From assembly GCF_000340215.1 (NCBI RefSeq), contig NW_006921533.1, positions 4,552,979-4,616,978 on the forward strand: a stretch of 64,000 nt of DNA, in the 5' to 3' direction. The position numbers were made by a program, and so were the translations under genes. The notes beneath the pieces were generated by a model. That model worked only from the letters and a program-made list of their open reading frames with translations, was not told the DNA's origin and did no database searches. This DNA comes from Pseudocercospora fijiensis CIRAD86 (lineage: Eukaryota > Ascomycota > Dothideomycetes > Mycosphaerellales > Mycosphaerellaceae). Numbering within the stretch: the first letter of the stretch is position 1; the number at the start of each line of letters is the position of its first letter. Shown here piece by piece: positions 11,967 to 22,488 of this stretch.

Positions 11967-12773
11967 CGGGAATGGTGGATAGCAGATTAAAGAAAGTGTG
12001 AGGCAGCTCCGCGTTCACAAGCAGCGAGCGTCTTCTCTGGCACGTCTGAGATTGGAATGGAAGCATGTCCTTCTAAGCTTTCCAATCGAGAACAGAACCC
12101 ACTCACCATGAGAATCGGACTGAACCGAAGCGCGATCTTAAGCTGTATTTCCCAAATCAGTCGTGCTTCAAGTAGGCTCGCACCCGTTGAGAAGATGGAC
12201 ATCACCTGAAACACCACGAAAGGGATTGAAACTAGAGGAGGCACGTCAGGGCGGGAACGTCCAGCTACTCACGTCGACCGAGATCAGCGATCGAAACAGT
12301 TTATTTTCGCCATAGTGGCAGAAGTGGTCTGGCTTTGAACTTTGATCGTGCTTCTACAGTTAATTTCAAGGCGATCAGCATTGCAAGCTTGGAGGAAGCG
12401 TTCGTCGAAGACTCGTGCAATATGCGAGAAAATCAACAACTCAGAACGGCGAGCAAAATGGCAGTGACATCAGGGTAGGCACAGTAGTGAGCTTGTCCAA
12501 GCAACGTTGAGAGCACGGCCGGCGTCAAGTCACGGATGGTGCCCCAAAACAATTGAGAATATAGCCACGGCATTGAGAAATGCGATCATGTAGCAATTAC
12601 CTCTTATCGCTGCAATCCAGTCGCCTCAGACCTTTGCCCTAAGCATGTCATTCATTGAATGTTTGTCAGAGCACGGACCATATTTTTAGTCAGCCGGCTG
12701 CGCATCGATTCTCCGGCTTCCACGCGCGACGTAGCTCTCGTGGTCCAACTTGCAATGTCAACGGAACACAACG
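11967..12773. other. Intergenic region, no confidently supported gene
   Basis: DOC1 ends at 11,966 and the SWC5 start codon is at 12,774. No long frame is present. A chain of minus-strand segments with good splice signals (about 12,330 to 11,930) can be assembled but has no recognisable homology; see the rejected list. The 150 bp before 12,774 probably hold the SWC5 promoter and leader. Confidence 0.5.
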
Positions 12774-13787
12774 ATGGACGACGCTATGGAGGAGTTTGAC
12801 GCAGGCAAAGAGGAGTCGGGGGAAGACTACGACGAGAATGCCGATGAAGACTTCAATCCAGAAGATGAAGCCGCTAAGGGCAGCGACAATTCATCCTCAT
12901 CAGAGGACGAGCCAGACGCAGAAGTCAAGCCAACCAAACGAGCTGCGAAACGCAAATCTCAGACAGCACAAGATGACTTAGACTCCGGCGACGAGGCAAC
13001 GATAAAGGAGCGCAAATCAAAGAAGCGAAGAAAAAATGCTGCAGATGACGAGGAGAGCGGAGGCGAGGGAGGATTCATAAGAACAAGAGCGCAAAGACTT
13101 GTCGAAAAAGAAGAACGCCGGAACCGCAAAAGAGGGGCCAGGGAAGGCGCCGTTACCATCGATGTGGACAAAATATGGGCAGACCTCAGCAGCATTCCTG
13201 TCAATCGAACCGTTGTTGCTCCTCCCCAAGACGATGCAGAGCATATGGAGGTGGATGCGGAACATGAAAAGGAGAATGCGCATTCCACGAACGCGAACGA
13301 CGTAATCACCATCAAACGAAAGGTCAAGTTTGCAGGAGAATTGAGAGAGATCGAAGAGCAGGTCTCCCGAAGCTCAAAGGAGGCCAGGAAATACTTGGCC
13401 GATCATCCAGAGGCAGATCCAGATCACCAAGCTCACGGGGTTGACTTAAACGGCCTGCAAAGGCCCCTCAAAAGGCCGTCGATGTTTGAGCCAAATCCTT
13501 CAGGTCTTGTCAAGGGCGTTCCACCAGAGAAGTTACGGCCTCGCGCGCCGACTAGACTGGATGTTCTAATGGCACAGAAGAGAGCAGAGGCAAAGGCAAG
13601 CGGCAAAATGAGTACTGTGCAGATGAGTCAACATGACTGGAAAGCATATGTTGCACAAAGCGGATATCAGGAAGAACTGGAGAAGTATGAGAAAAGCGAC
13701 GCGCGATTCCTGGCCAAGGAGGCTTTCTTGGATCGCGCGGCAGGTGCAAGAGAGCAAGCTGCCAGAGATGCTAGAATGCGGTTGTAG
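12774..13787 (+). CDS. SWC5: SWR1-complex subunit 5, BCNT-C (bucentaur) domain protein
   Basis: Single exon, 337 aa. The N-terminal two thirds are highly charged: acidic Glu/Asp/Ser stretches alternate with KKRRK-type basic clusters, typical of a histone-binding chromatin factor. A FIRTRAQR motif follows near residue 100. The last 80 residues form the BCNT-C domain, with LDVLMAQKRAEAKASGKM, the diagnostic TVQMSQHDWKAYV, and ends in FLAKEAFLDRA. SWC5 helps the SWR1 remodeller exchange H2A for H2A.Z. I chose the ATG at 12,774 (MDDAMEEFD). An upstream in-frame TTG at 12,750 extends the open frame but is not a credible start. Compact intron-less structure and good conservation make this call secure. 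Confidence 0.92.
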   Translation: MDDAMEEFDAGKEESGEDYDENADEDFNPEDEAAKGSDNSSSSEDEPDAEVKPTKRAAKRKSQTAQDDLDSGDEATIKERKSKKRRKNAADDEESGGEGGFIRTRAQRLVEKEERRNRKRGAREGAVTIDVDKIWADLSSIPVNRTVVAPPQDDAEHMEVDAEHEKENAHSTNANDVITIKRKVKFAGELREIEEQVSRSSKEARKYLADHPEADPDHQAHGVDLNGLQRPLKRPSMFEPNPSGLVKGVPPEKLRPRAPTRLDVLMAQKRAEAKASGKMSTVQMSQHDWKAYVAQSGYQEELEKYEKSDARFLAKEAFLDRAAGAREQAARDARMRL

Positions 13788-14734
13788 CGTTCTACCGGAG
13801 CACAAGAAGGGCGCATGGGAACTCCCTTTCCAGATTCAGCGCATGAATATTCATGATACCCGGCCGTACGGCCACAGCAGCAGCATTGATTTTATAAAAG
13901 AAGATATTTCTATCATTCCATGTGGTCGATTTTTGAATCAATCTTGAATGGCACCGAGTGGCCATACGCTGGCAGTCAGTCTCACTCGTGCTCGAGAATT
14001 GGCCTCTTGTCAGAACATTCTCATCTTCTAGACCTCTTTTATTGCGCGAGGGCGTCAAGGATGCCGTCAGGTCATGCATTAAGAGTGCCATGCTAGTTTC
14101 CTATCCATGCTCTAGCTTTGCGATGACGCGCATCTCGTATCAGACGCGGCTCTTGAACTCTTTTGCAGCACTCTGTCCACGTTGGAAGCCCAAAGTCACC
14201 GAGTCGCGTACATCGGCAACTCTTGTAGTTTGCAGAGGCGTGGTGCAGTAGAGCGTGCAGTACTAGCGCGATTCTGCGAGCGGAGGTCGCGGAACGTGGA
14301 AGTCCCTTAGACGCAGATCCTACCTTTCGAAAGATCCCAAGTCAACACACGACTTGTCAGCAACACTCTTTTACGATCGACCATTTCTTGACCTTCCATC
14401 AAAAGCATCACACCGAGTTTGCGACCAGCTTTGGCGCCTTTAATCCTCCATCCGCCAGTGGCCGAGCAAGCGATACGTCTTTGCGATAAGGAGCTGATAA
14501 ACTCCGGAACTTCATCTGGATCACGTATCTTACACCTTGTTGTACAAAATAGCACGTGAACTGGAGAAGCTACGAGCCATCGTCCGACAAGAAGATCAGT
14601 CTATCGACATACACTCACCAAGTTCTTCGCGAAACCACAAGCGGACAATCACATATCGTTTACCACTCTAGCCATCCACAAGCACGGGTTGCAGCTGAAC
14701 AGGATACTCGTAAGCTCTGGCCCCGATTATCATC
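13788..14734. other. Intergenic region, no confidently supported gene
   Basis: SWC5 ends at 13,787 and the PIS1 start is at 14,735. Short frames on both strands overlap each other. A possible spliced minus-strand frame between about 14,580 and 14,140 is discussed in the rejected list. The promoter of PIS1 must lie in the last few hundred bases. Confidence 0.5.
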
Positions 14735-15771
14735 ATGGTCCAAGACGTGGTGGACGAGAAAGAGCTTGCTCAGGCGAATGGTAATGGTCACGCGAATGGG
14801 AAGCCTGTGAACGGGGCACCTCGAGGTCGTGTACAAGATGAGGAGGACGAACAGACCGACGAGAATATATTCGTGTTCGTACCCAACTTGATTGGTAAGC
14901 ACACTCCTGATACCTCTATGCGCAACCTCGATGTGAGCTTACAATCAAACAGGTTATGGGCGAATTGTGCTCTGCCTCGCGTCCCTATACTTCATGCCGT
15001 TGCACCCGAGACGATGCAGCTTTTTATACTCGATCTCCTGCCTGCTCGATGCAGCCGACGGCATTGCTGCGCGCAAGTATGAACAGAGCACAAGATTTGG
15101 CGCGGTACTTGACATGGTCACGGATCGATGCACAACTACCTGCTTGCTGGTATTCTTAGCTACTGCAAAGCCGGCTTACAGCATGATCTTTCAAGGGTTG
15201 ATCTCCTTAGATCTCGCTAGCCACTACATGCACATGTATGCGACGTTGGTCATGGGCGGCCAAACACAGAGCCATAAAAATGTGGATGCGAAGAGGAGCT
15301 ACATCATGAATCTCTACTATACCAACAAGGTGAGATGTCGCTTCGGCTGCATTTGCTGAAGAATGAAACGCTAACTTGGTCCAGGCCGTTCTCTTCCTCA
15401 CCTGTGCTTTGAATGAGCTTTTCTTCATTGCGCTGTACTTGCTTTGCTTCAGCTCACCCATCATCACTCCGGCGCTTAAGTGGCCGACGGAGACGACGCC
15501 GACAGTACCACTCCAGCCAACGCCATCTCTACTTTTCCCTAGTCCATTCAGCGCCGCCGCCATGGAGATGGCTCGTGCGAACAAGATGGACTCGACAGTA
15601 CCCTGGATTTTGACCATTGCGAGCGCTCCAGTGATGCTGTTCAAGCAGTGGGTGAACATCATCCAGCTGGTCAAGGCAAGCAAATGGCTTGCGGAGGGTG
15701 ATCGCAAGGATAGGAAGAAGCTAGGTTTGCCAAGGAAGCGAGGTGCAAAGACGGCCAAGAAGGACTTGTAA
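14735..15771 (+). CDS. PIS1: CDP-diacylglycerol-inositol 3-phosphatidyltransferase (phosphatidylinositol synthase)
   Basis: Three exons (14735-14894, 14953-15329, 15385-15771) give 307 aa. The introns are 58 and 55 nt with GTAAGC...CAAACAG and GTGAGA...GTCCAG ends. The enzyme transfers phosphatidate from CDP-diacylglycerol to myo-inositol in the ER membrane, making phosphatidylinositol. The CDP-alcohol phosphatidyltransferase signature D(x2)DG(x2)AR(x8)G(x3)D(x3)D is complete, reading DAADGIAARKY.....FGAVLDMVTD near residues 85-110. It is preceded by the typical NIFVFVPNLIG and the MPLHPR loop. Several further hydrophobic helices follow. The 50-residue N-terminus is polar and Gly/Asn-rich, and the C-terminus is a short KKLGLPRKRG basic tail. 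Length and motifs match filamentous-fungal PIS1. Confidence 0.95.
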
Positions 15772-16388
15772 TGATATTCGATGGTAGCGGAGCAGTGGAA
15801 TCTGATTTCTTCGGTGTATAGGTGGCATAAATTGTGCTTGTCTTTAGCGTGGTGTTTGGGTCTAGGCCGTACCAGGCAGACAGGTCAGCTCCCACGGGAG
15901 AGCGCTATTTCGGCCAGTGTAACAAATGATCTGCCATGGAATTCCCTAAGGCTCGTACCCCACGGCATAGTTGTCTAATGAATGAATGTTGCAACGAGGC
16001 CTCAGGCTAGCTCAGTGCCGATATGTGACTTGCAGAGGCATGCATCATGCGCAAGCCAAGGGCTGTCGGAAGATTTAGCATGCGTTTCACGCTCCGTCCC
16101 AAGTGGTGCATTTCTCGCTCCCTCGAAGGAGCTGTGTGCTGGAAGGAGAGCTTCGGCCGTCGTGGTAACTTTGCGAATATCTGGCGCTCTCATCAGCTCG
16201 TCCAAATCACGATCTTCAAAGCCCCGATTTTTTCTCGTAACTGCCGCAATGGAGAAAGAAAAGATTCATGTCGTCCTTGTATATACAAGCCGGGCTCAGC
16301 TTCAATCCCGTGAAGTCTCAGCACGGTTTCCATCCGTTGCGCCGGTGTATCTGCTCGCAACATCGTCCCGCCTTCGTTCTGAGTGCCC
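15772..16388. other. Convergent 3' flanks of PIS1 and the complex I gene
   Basis: The PIS1 stop (15,769-15,771) and the stop of the minus-strand NDUFB4-like gene (16,389) face each other across about 620 bp. Short frames on both strands show no domain or splice structure. I see only untranslated or intergenic DNA. Confidence 0.55.
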
Positions 16389-16850
16389 CTAAAATTCCGC
16401 AATGGTATCGCCCTTAAGCTTTCCTCGCATGTCCCATTTGCCCTGTGTGTTCATCAGCTCGCCATCTCGATTCTCTAAGCCCATTTCTGAAACTCACATC
16501 TGTTGTCCATGCGAGATATAATGCGCCAGCTGGAATCGCGATAACGTAGGTGAAGGTCAACCAGGCGGTGCGCGGTGTCCAGCGGAAGTACTCGTGTCGC
16601 TTCACATACATGTCTACGTCCTCCGTCAGTCTCCCCAATGCTCGCCGAAGTTGTCTTCCTTCTTGCAAAATCTCCCATAACGTCTCAAAGATCTTTCCAA
16701 GCTCTTTCAATCCTTCATCGGGATGAATGTATGGTGTACTCACTGGCATATTTGACCAGCGCCGGGTCCATGTGGATACCTGCAAGACTGTGTCAGCAAT
16801 AGTACTAGCTATTTTGCGCTGCGCGGATTCATACTGTTGTGACCCGCCAT
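16389..16850 (-). CDS. NADH:ubiquinone oxidoreductase B15-type subunit (NDUFB4-like), four exons
   Basis: Four small exons (16850-16835, 16779-16744, 16613-16498, 16442-16389) assemble in frame into a 73-aa protein. The introns are 55, 130 and 55 nt with GTATGA, GTGAGT and GTGAGT donors. The product starts MAGHNSIHMDPALVKYA, continues with KRHEYFRWTPRTAWLTF, one transmembrane helix (TYVIAIPAGALYLAW), and ends KWDMRGKLKGDTIAEF. This is the layout of the fungal B15/NDUFB4 accessory subunit of mitochondrial complex I: short matrix-side N-terminus, FRWTPRTAW motif, one helix, and an RGDTI-like end. The first exon is only 16 nt and the second 36 nt, so the gene is invisible as an open frame. Frame preservation across three introns and family match make it convincing. 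It shares a 308-bp upstream region with the GST gene. Confidence 0.85.
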
Positions 16851-17158
16851 ACGGCGGAATGAAGGGCGCATGTTTGCTGTGTTCGTCTGGGTCTGCAGTG
16901 GTTATCCTCAATAATGTCGGTTGTGAGGTCGTTACTTCATGATCCCGGGCCGGGACTTCCCAGCGCGGGCTCACCCGCCTGCTTGTCACATGATAGCTCG
17001 AAAGAAAGAAAGCCTCGGCCTCGGAACGGATGCTGCGCATACCAAACGACCAGGACCGTTGTTAGAGGAGTCGAATGCTACCTTGCGATCGATACATAAT
17101 TTCCACTTCTGCCTGTTTCTCTCTCTCTCTCTTGTGTTGACATCAAATTGTTGTGAAA
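16851..17158. promoter_or_regulatory. Bidirectional promoter region with pyrimidine tract
   Basis: 308 bp separate the divergent start codons of the NDUFB4-like gene (minus) and the GST gene (plus). A CT-repeat (TTTCTCTCTCTCTC, about 17,117-17,132) lies 30-40 bp before the GST start. This is a common core-promoter feature in filamentous fungi. No TATA box stands out. Confidence 0.4.
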
Positions 17159-18317
17159 ATGGCAGAAACGACAGCAGCAGCAGCCATTGAGAAACCCAAG
17201 ATTACACTGTACTGGTGAGTCCATCAAACATTAATTGAGCTACATGTATCATTGAAGGTTTCGCGATCTTCGCGTCATCTGCACCTAATTCGGAAGCTTC
17301 GAGGCATCCATGATGCATTAGAATACATGTATTTAGAAGCTCGAGCATGAGCACTCACTCCACGCAGCTGGAAACGGAACACTCCCATCTGACACGCTGA
17401 TAGGCTAGAAAAGTCTCGGTCGCAGCGCATAGTATGGCTTCTCCAGGAGGCCAAGGGTGTCGATCTGGAGATCCAGATTTTCAAACGTGGAAAAGACATG
17501 CTTGCACCGCCTGAATTGAAGAAAATCCATCCGCTGGGTAAGGCCTATGATGGTCCAAAGGCAGCAGAATGAAGAAATGACAGTGCTAACTCTTGCTCCA
17601 GGGAAGTCTCCAGTGATCTCAATCAAATCACAGAACACGCCGAATGGTTTGGTGCTCAGCGAGTCGGGCGCACTCACCGAATACGTAGTGGACCACTTTG
17701 CTCAGCATCTTGCGCCCAAGAGGTAACACTAGCACTCCTGATATCGGTTGGAGACATGATGGCTGACATGTGACCTCCATTCAAGGTATCAAGAAGGTAA
17801 AGATGGCCAGATTGGCGGTGAAACCGAGGAATGGCTTCGATATCGCTTGTACATGCATTACGCCGAGGGTTCATTGATGACTCTCCTCCTCATCGGCCTC
17901 TTCGTTGACCGTAAGTCATGGCTGGACAAAGTTGAAAGTGCAATGTCTAATGAACTTCTCTCAGAAATCAAGAATGCTCCCGTGCCGTTCTTCATCAAGC
18001 CGATAACAAGAACGATTGGGTCTCGTGTCGAAGGACAGTTCTTGAACCAGAACTACGCAACGCACTTTGCATTCCTCGACTCGCAGCTTGCATCATCGCC
18101 TGGTGGAGGACCATATATTTGTGGCACTCAGTTGACTGCGGCCGACATCATGCTTTCATTCCCGCTCATAGCTGGGAAGAGCAAAATTGACAAGTCAAAG
18201 TACCCGAAGCTTGGGGCGTACATGGAGTTGTTGGAGAAACATGAAGGCTACCTCAATAGCATCAAGAAGATTGAAGAGGTGACGGGGGAGAAATTTGCTC
18301 CAGTAAGTAAATTGTAA
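17159..18317 (+). CDS. Glutathione S-transferase, GTT1-like
   Basis: Five exons (17159-17214, 17404-17537, 17602-17722, 17786-17910, 17965-18317) give 262 aa. The introns are 189, 64, 63 and 54 nt, all GT-AG and frame-preserving. The N-terminal thioredoxin-fold starts KITLYWLEKSRSQRIVWLLQE, followed by a HPLGKSPVI segment and LSESGALTEYV, the glutathione-binding cis-Pro/ESGA region. The helical C-terminal domain includes KNAPVPFFIKPITRTI and the N-capping box GTQLTAADIMLSFPL. This arrangement resembles yeast GTT1, a membrane-associated GST that conjugates glutathione to electrophiles; the exact substrate cannot be predicted. A Ser in LEKSRSQR is a plausible active-site residue (inference). 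Confidence 0.9.
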
Positions 18318-19632
18318 ATATCTTTACATATTGATTCGCTGACATTCAGACTCTTCGTGAATAGATGCTGTAGAGTGGTGACAGCAATTTGAATCCTCAT
18401 CACTATACAAGCCGCGTATTTCAACGGAATCGCCATGTCTTAAATAATGCAGTGCATCGTGTTCGCCTCCAAGTCTTCGCTGGGATCCGTGTTCGACGAT
18501 GTTGATTATGATCCATGAAGCACGTCTCGAAATGCCGAGATTATCTCTATATAAAAATAATCTGTTCGATTGGACCCAAATGTTACTTCGTAGATAAGGT
18601 TTGTTTCCACATCGTGATTTGAAAGTGCACTTGCATTCTGCCTACGCAGACTCCCAGATTCTATGCATGAGGCTGGCAGAGGCTGGTTTTTCTCAAGTCC
18701 GTGGTTAGCGTTCTGCGATCAAAAAGCCAAAAAGTCTCGCTCAGTCACCGTAGCTAGGGAAGAATCACTTCAGCAGGATCGATGGTGCGCGTTTGTGGCC
18801 ACTCATCATTCAGCTGGCAGTCCTTCATTCGGCCCTACAAGTCGCTTTCGTCCAGTCGAGCACCGCAATGGACTGAAGCTCAGCTCAGCTGAAATCCGAG
18901 TCGCCGTCATGCTACCCGCCGACAAGATCGACCCAGTGCTGACAATTCAGGACAAGTCAGGAACTCAGCGGCATCGCGCAACCTGACCTGATGAGAGCCT
19001 GACCGTCCTGCGTCCAGACTTCCGAGCCATGTGGCGCGGGTTGTGTCTGCGGTTAAGTTTCAGACAACCCCAGCGTTGAGTGCTTCCAGTCGTTGCAACA
19101 CGATCTCCTCCTGGACTGCGAGAGCGCAATTACAACAAGGTCACTCCTGAGGCACCTGCACCGACTTCTCGCCCGGCTAGCAGTGTCGACCGCAATTACG
19201 CATCAACAAGATTGCTTTCCGCTTCATACGCCCGAAAACTCGAGCCGATCGGATGCAAAAGGTATTGCTACACCCGAGTTCTTGCTTTTGTTGTGTCTGG
19301 CGCTTGGAGAATCTCGCCGTTCCTGAGCGGAAGCGAGAATGAGGTCATAGAACTCGGCGCATAGCTGTTTGTTCGCTCAGCAGTTGGACTGCGTTGTCAG
19401 CAAGCCGCGAGTGCGGCCCTCAATCGCCCGGATTCGCGGGCTAAATTGCTTACTGCAGCATGCAAGACATTGTGGCTTACATCACACATCATACTCCACG
19501 TACAGCAGAGCACAAGCTAATGGATTCTAGGCGCTGCGTGTATTGCATTGCTTACAGGAAGATTAGAGCACTGTGCAATCGAGAAACCGCAGCCTTGCCT
19601 AAAGAGCATATCTGAAGCGTAACCTGACGCTC
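18318..19632. other. Intergenic region, no supported gene
   Basis: About 1.3 kb between the GST stop and the BTB-protein start. Frames of 60-107 codons overlap on both strands without domains. The last few hundred bases are likely the promoter of the BTB gene. Confidence 0.55.
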
Positions 19633-21976
19633 ATGCCCAGAAATTTCCCTAAAGAATTCGTAGCTGACACAAAATTGTCAAATTTTGGACCAGAGCTTGA
19701 TCACGATGGTTCTGGTGATGGTACAAGCTCGGTCGGCATTACAAACGAGACCGTCGGCAAAGGCTCGCAGATGGACGCTTCAAGTAGGACTCCATCGATT
19801 GCATGTACCCAAGACAACGAACACGACTTAGACTCAACCAAAAGAGAGACAGCTGGAACTCGACGATCCAACCCAACCCAAGACGCATCACGACTGCAGG
19901 TGCCTGACAGTGGCAAGGACGTCAACGACAGGCGACCTGTAGAAGCTTCCATCTGGGCCTGGGACACTCCTTTACCTTCCAATACTCATTCAGATCCAGA
20001 TTCATATTCGTTCGAGCCCCAAGGTGAACTCTTGCAGGAGAAAGTGACTCGTCGGTTTCCTGCCGAAGCCAGCATCCCAACTGCTGTGGTAGATTCGAGT
20101 AGCAGCTGGAGTATTTCTAAGCTGGACGGAGGTGCCGACAGCGAAGGGTTTGCTTTACCCCGTCGGCCGTCAGGCAACGCCTCGAGTACTGCAGGTACTA
20201 AGAGAAAATCAGCATCGGACCAACCGTCCCTCATGTCCAAGCGTGCATCGCGTACGATGTCTGAGTCGGGGGACGATGCAGGCTCTCCAGCGGATAATTT
20301 GCCTCCTTTACAAAGCTCACATGCTCAGATTGGACCTACAACTCGTGCTAGAACTGGTACTGATCGCCCTCCAGTTGGAACTCGTCATCAAAGCATCGAT
20401 TCAATACGACCTTCATTATCCATAACTGGCGGTGGCCCGCAACGTGGCTTCTCTGATCCTGGCGCACCAATGGTCCTTCCGGCTCGTAAGGTCTTTCCCA
20501 TCCAGATAGGGGACAGACTGTTCCGACTGTCAGGTGCCTCAATATCCTCTGACGGTAAGCGGATCTTAGCTCTCACTCGTCATTGCACTCACTGATTGAA
20601 CCTTAGCTCCGTCTTACTTTTCGCAATTCTTTGAAGAACAACTCCAGAACGGTGACGGGGCTGACAGTGTTAGGACCTTGTACATCGACAGAGATCCGGC
20701 AACATTCGAAGATATCTCGCTACATCTACAAGGCTATCACATCGAACCGAAAGACACACAATCATTTTGCAGACTCTTTGCAGACGCTCAGTTTTTCAGC
20801 TTACCTCGTCTGACCGCCCAGCTCTTCTCGTCCACGATATACATCCGCATCGGCGATTCAGAGTTCCAGATACCGCGAGACCTCTTCAGTAATCCAGGAG
20901 ATTCGCCAAATTACTTCTCACTCGGCTTCTCAATCTTCTTCACATCGCCAACGGAGGTCTTCCCTGGGCTCTCACAGCGCACACTGATAAGGCCGCCGTC
21001 CATACTGCCTCCAAGTGTGCCGAATAGGTCTGCCAAGACATTTGCCGATCTTCTGCACGTGCTCAAAGGTTATCCGGTCGAGGTCCGCAATGAACAACAT
21101 CGTCAGGAACTATTACGCGATGCGCGCTATTACCACTTGAAGGGTCTAGAGCAGCGCCTTATCCCACACAATATCACATTTAACCTGGGTAGACAAAAGT
21201 CAGAGATCCTCATCCGGCTGGAAGACATTAGGACCTCTGGTGTCTCATTTGTGGCTGATAGAGACAGTGAGGGCGGTTCAGCGGCGGCATCACCCACGAG
21301 CAGTACGGCATACAGCATAGCGAACGGGCCTGGATGGATTCATTACCAGCGTCCGTATGTGGATTCGGAGGCGTACAGTCTGATAGTGGAGATTGGAGGT
21401 GAAGAGAACACCATCTTGACGGTAGAACCACGTTCGCCCTCATCTCTCGCTCGTATGGCTCGTGCAACATTTCACAGACAGACTTTGTCGAGAATTACGA
21501 GGTTATTCTCGGTCATCGCAGACAAGATGAACCTGCCGATCACTCAGCCTCTAGGGTTGATGATGCTTGAGCGCGGCGCAGGGGTTGCAAGCTTGCCAGT
21601 CAGTCCTCGAAACACGGGCATGAGCGAAGAGAAGGTCAAAGTCCGAATTGGGCGTGACGCGGATGTGGTTGTCGATGGAAACGAATGGACAGTCAGCGGT
21701 GAGGCAGAGGAGGTAACAGAGTCTCCGATGGAGCTGGATACCGGCCACGAAGCTGCAGCTACTAGGAGATCTAAAAGGCGGAGAAAAGCAGCAGAAGAGC
21801 GTCAAGAGGTGGAGGAATGGATAGTGAGCAAAGCGCAATGGCGTTTGAGAGTGCAGCCAAGGAGTGGCGGCGCACAGAGTGGCAAAAGTGGCGCGGAAGT
21901 CATTCTTGCAGCGGTCAAGATTCAAGGATATTCCATTGAAAAAAGCAGGAACGCGGAGAGGGCGTTTCTCACGTAG
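19633..21976 (+). CDS. BTB/POZ (T1-like) domain protein
   Basis: Two exons (19633-20554, 20607-21976) with a 52-nt GTAAGC...CCTTAG intron encode 763 aa. The first 290 residues are low-complexity, Ser/Thr/Asp-rich and probably disordered. A BTB fold begins near residue 295 (FPIQIGDRLFRLSGASISSDAPSYF). It continues VRTLYIDRDPATFEDISLHLQGY, the K+-channel-tetramerisation-like arrangement. A second BTB-like segment follows (IYIRIGDSEFQIPRDLF, then FADLLHVLKGYPVE). The C-terminal third is unassigned, ending with a KRRRKAAEERQE basic patch. BTB proteins usually act as adaptors, for example for cullin-3 ligases or transcription complexes; this one's partner is unknown. The double BTB arrangement is seen in conserved ascomycete proteins of unknown function. 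Confidence 0.8.
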
Positions 21977-22310
21977 GGTCTGCTTCTCAGCGATGTGTAG
22001 TAGTATTTCTTGGGAACCAGGGAAATGATAGATTCGGGTGGCAAGAGCGTCGAGCGATAGAGATGGTACTCTTGTCCCGACTCAGAGCGGAGCGAAGGAG
22101 GAGGCCGGAAGAGCAAAGACTGTAATGAGCAAGCCTGAAGGGTGCACTGCACCTTCTGCCGAGAAATTGGCAAGCTCTTTGAGCCTCTTTGCTAGCGTGC
22201 GCATCCCGGAACTACCGAAGCAAAGCGAGTTGTTCTATATAATGTTAGAATAACCCGAAAACAAGTGCTGGGACTGACCGAATCGGGCGAAACGAGAACG
22301 AGGAGAACGC
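21977..22310. other. Boundary between gene island and RIP block
   Basis: Downstream of the BTB gene the sequence keeps normal composition until about 22,240. It then becomes CG- and TA-rich with CA/TG loss from about 22,480 onward. No gene is evident. Confidence 0.5.
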
Positions 22311-22488
22311 GGGGAAATTACGTGCGGGAACTTCAAAATTCGCGGCTACTCCCGGGCCTCGCGGCCGCCTCGCGAACGGGTATAGATCGTCTTCCTTACG
22401 GGGAAATTACGTACGGGAACTTCAAAATTCGCGGCTACTCCCGGGCCTCGCGGCCGCCTCGCGAACGGGTATAGATCGTCTTCCTTAC
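22311..22488 (+). repeat. Two tandem copies of an 89-bp unit
   Basis: 22,311-22,399 and 22,400-22,488 are identical except one base: ACGTGCGGG in the first copy, ACGTACGGG in the second. Each unit begins GGGGAAATTACGT and ends GTCTTCCTTAC. The unit is GC-rich with several CG-rich dyads (CCCGGG, GCGGCCGC). The single difference is a TpG-to-TpA change, as RIP would make. The pair sits exactly at the left edge of the large RIP block. Confidence 0.9.

Noticed and set aside
11927..12330. A chain of minus-strand segments joined by good splice signals (for example ENKLFRSLISVD, then MSIFSTGASLLEARLIW)
   Set aside because: Splice sites and phase fit, but no family is recognisable, no start exon could be found, and the last segment overlaps the DOC1 coding end. 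Transcript evidence would be needed.
14140..14580. Possible small spliced minus-strand gene starting MARSFSSSRAILYNKV and ending KEFKSRV
   Set aside because: The N-terminus looks like a mitochondrial presequence and donor/acceptor sites exist, but more than one joining is possible, the first intron would be only about 40 nt, and no family matches.
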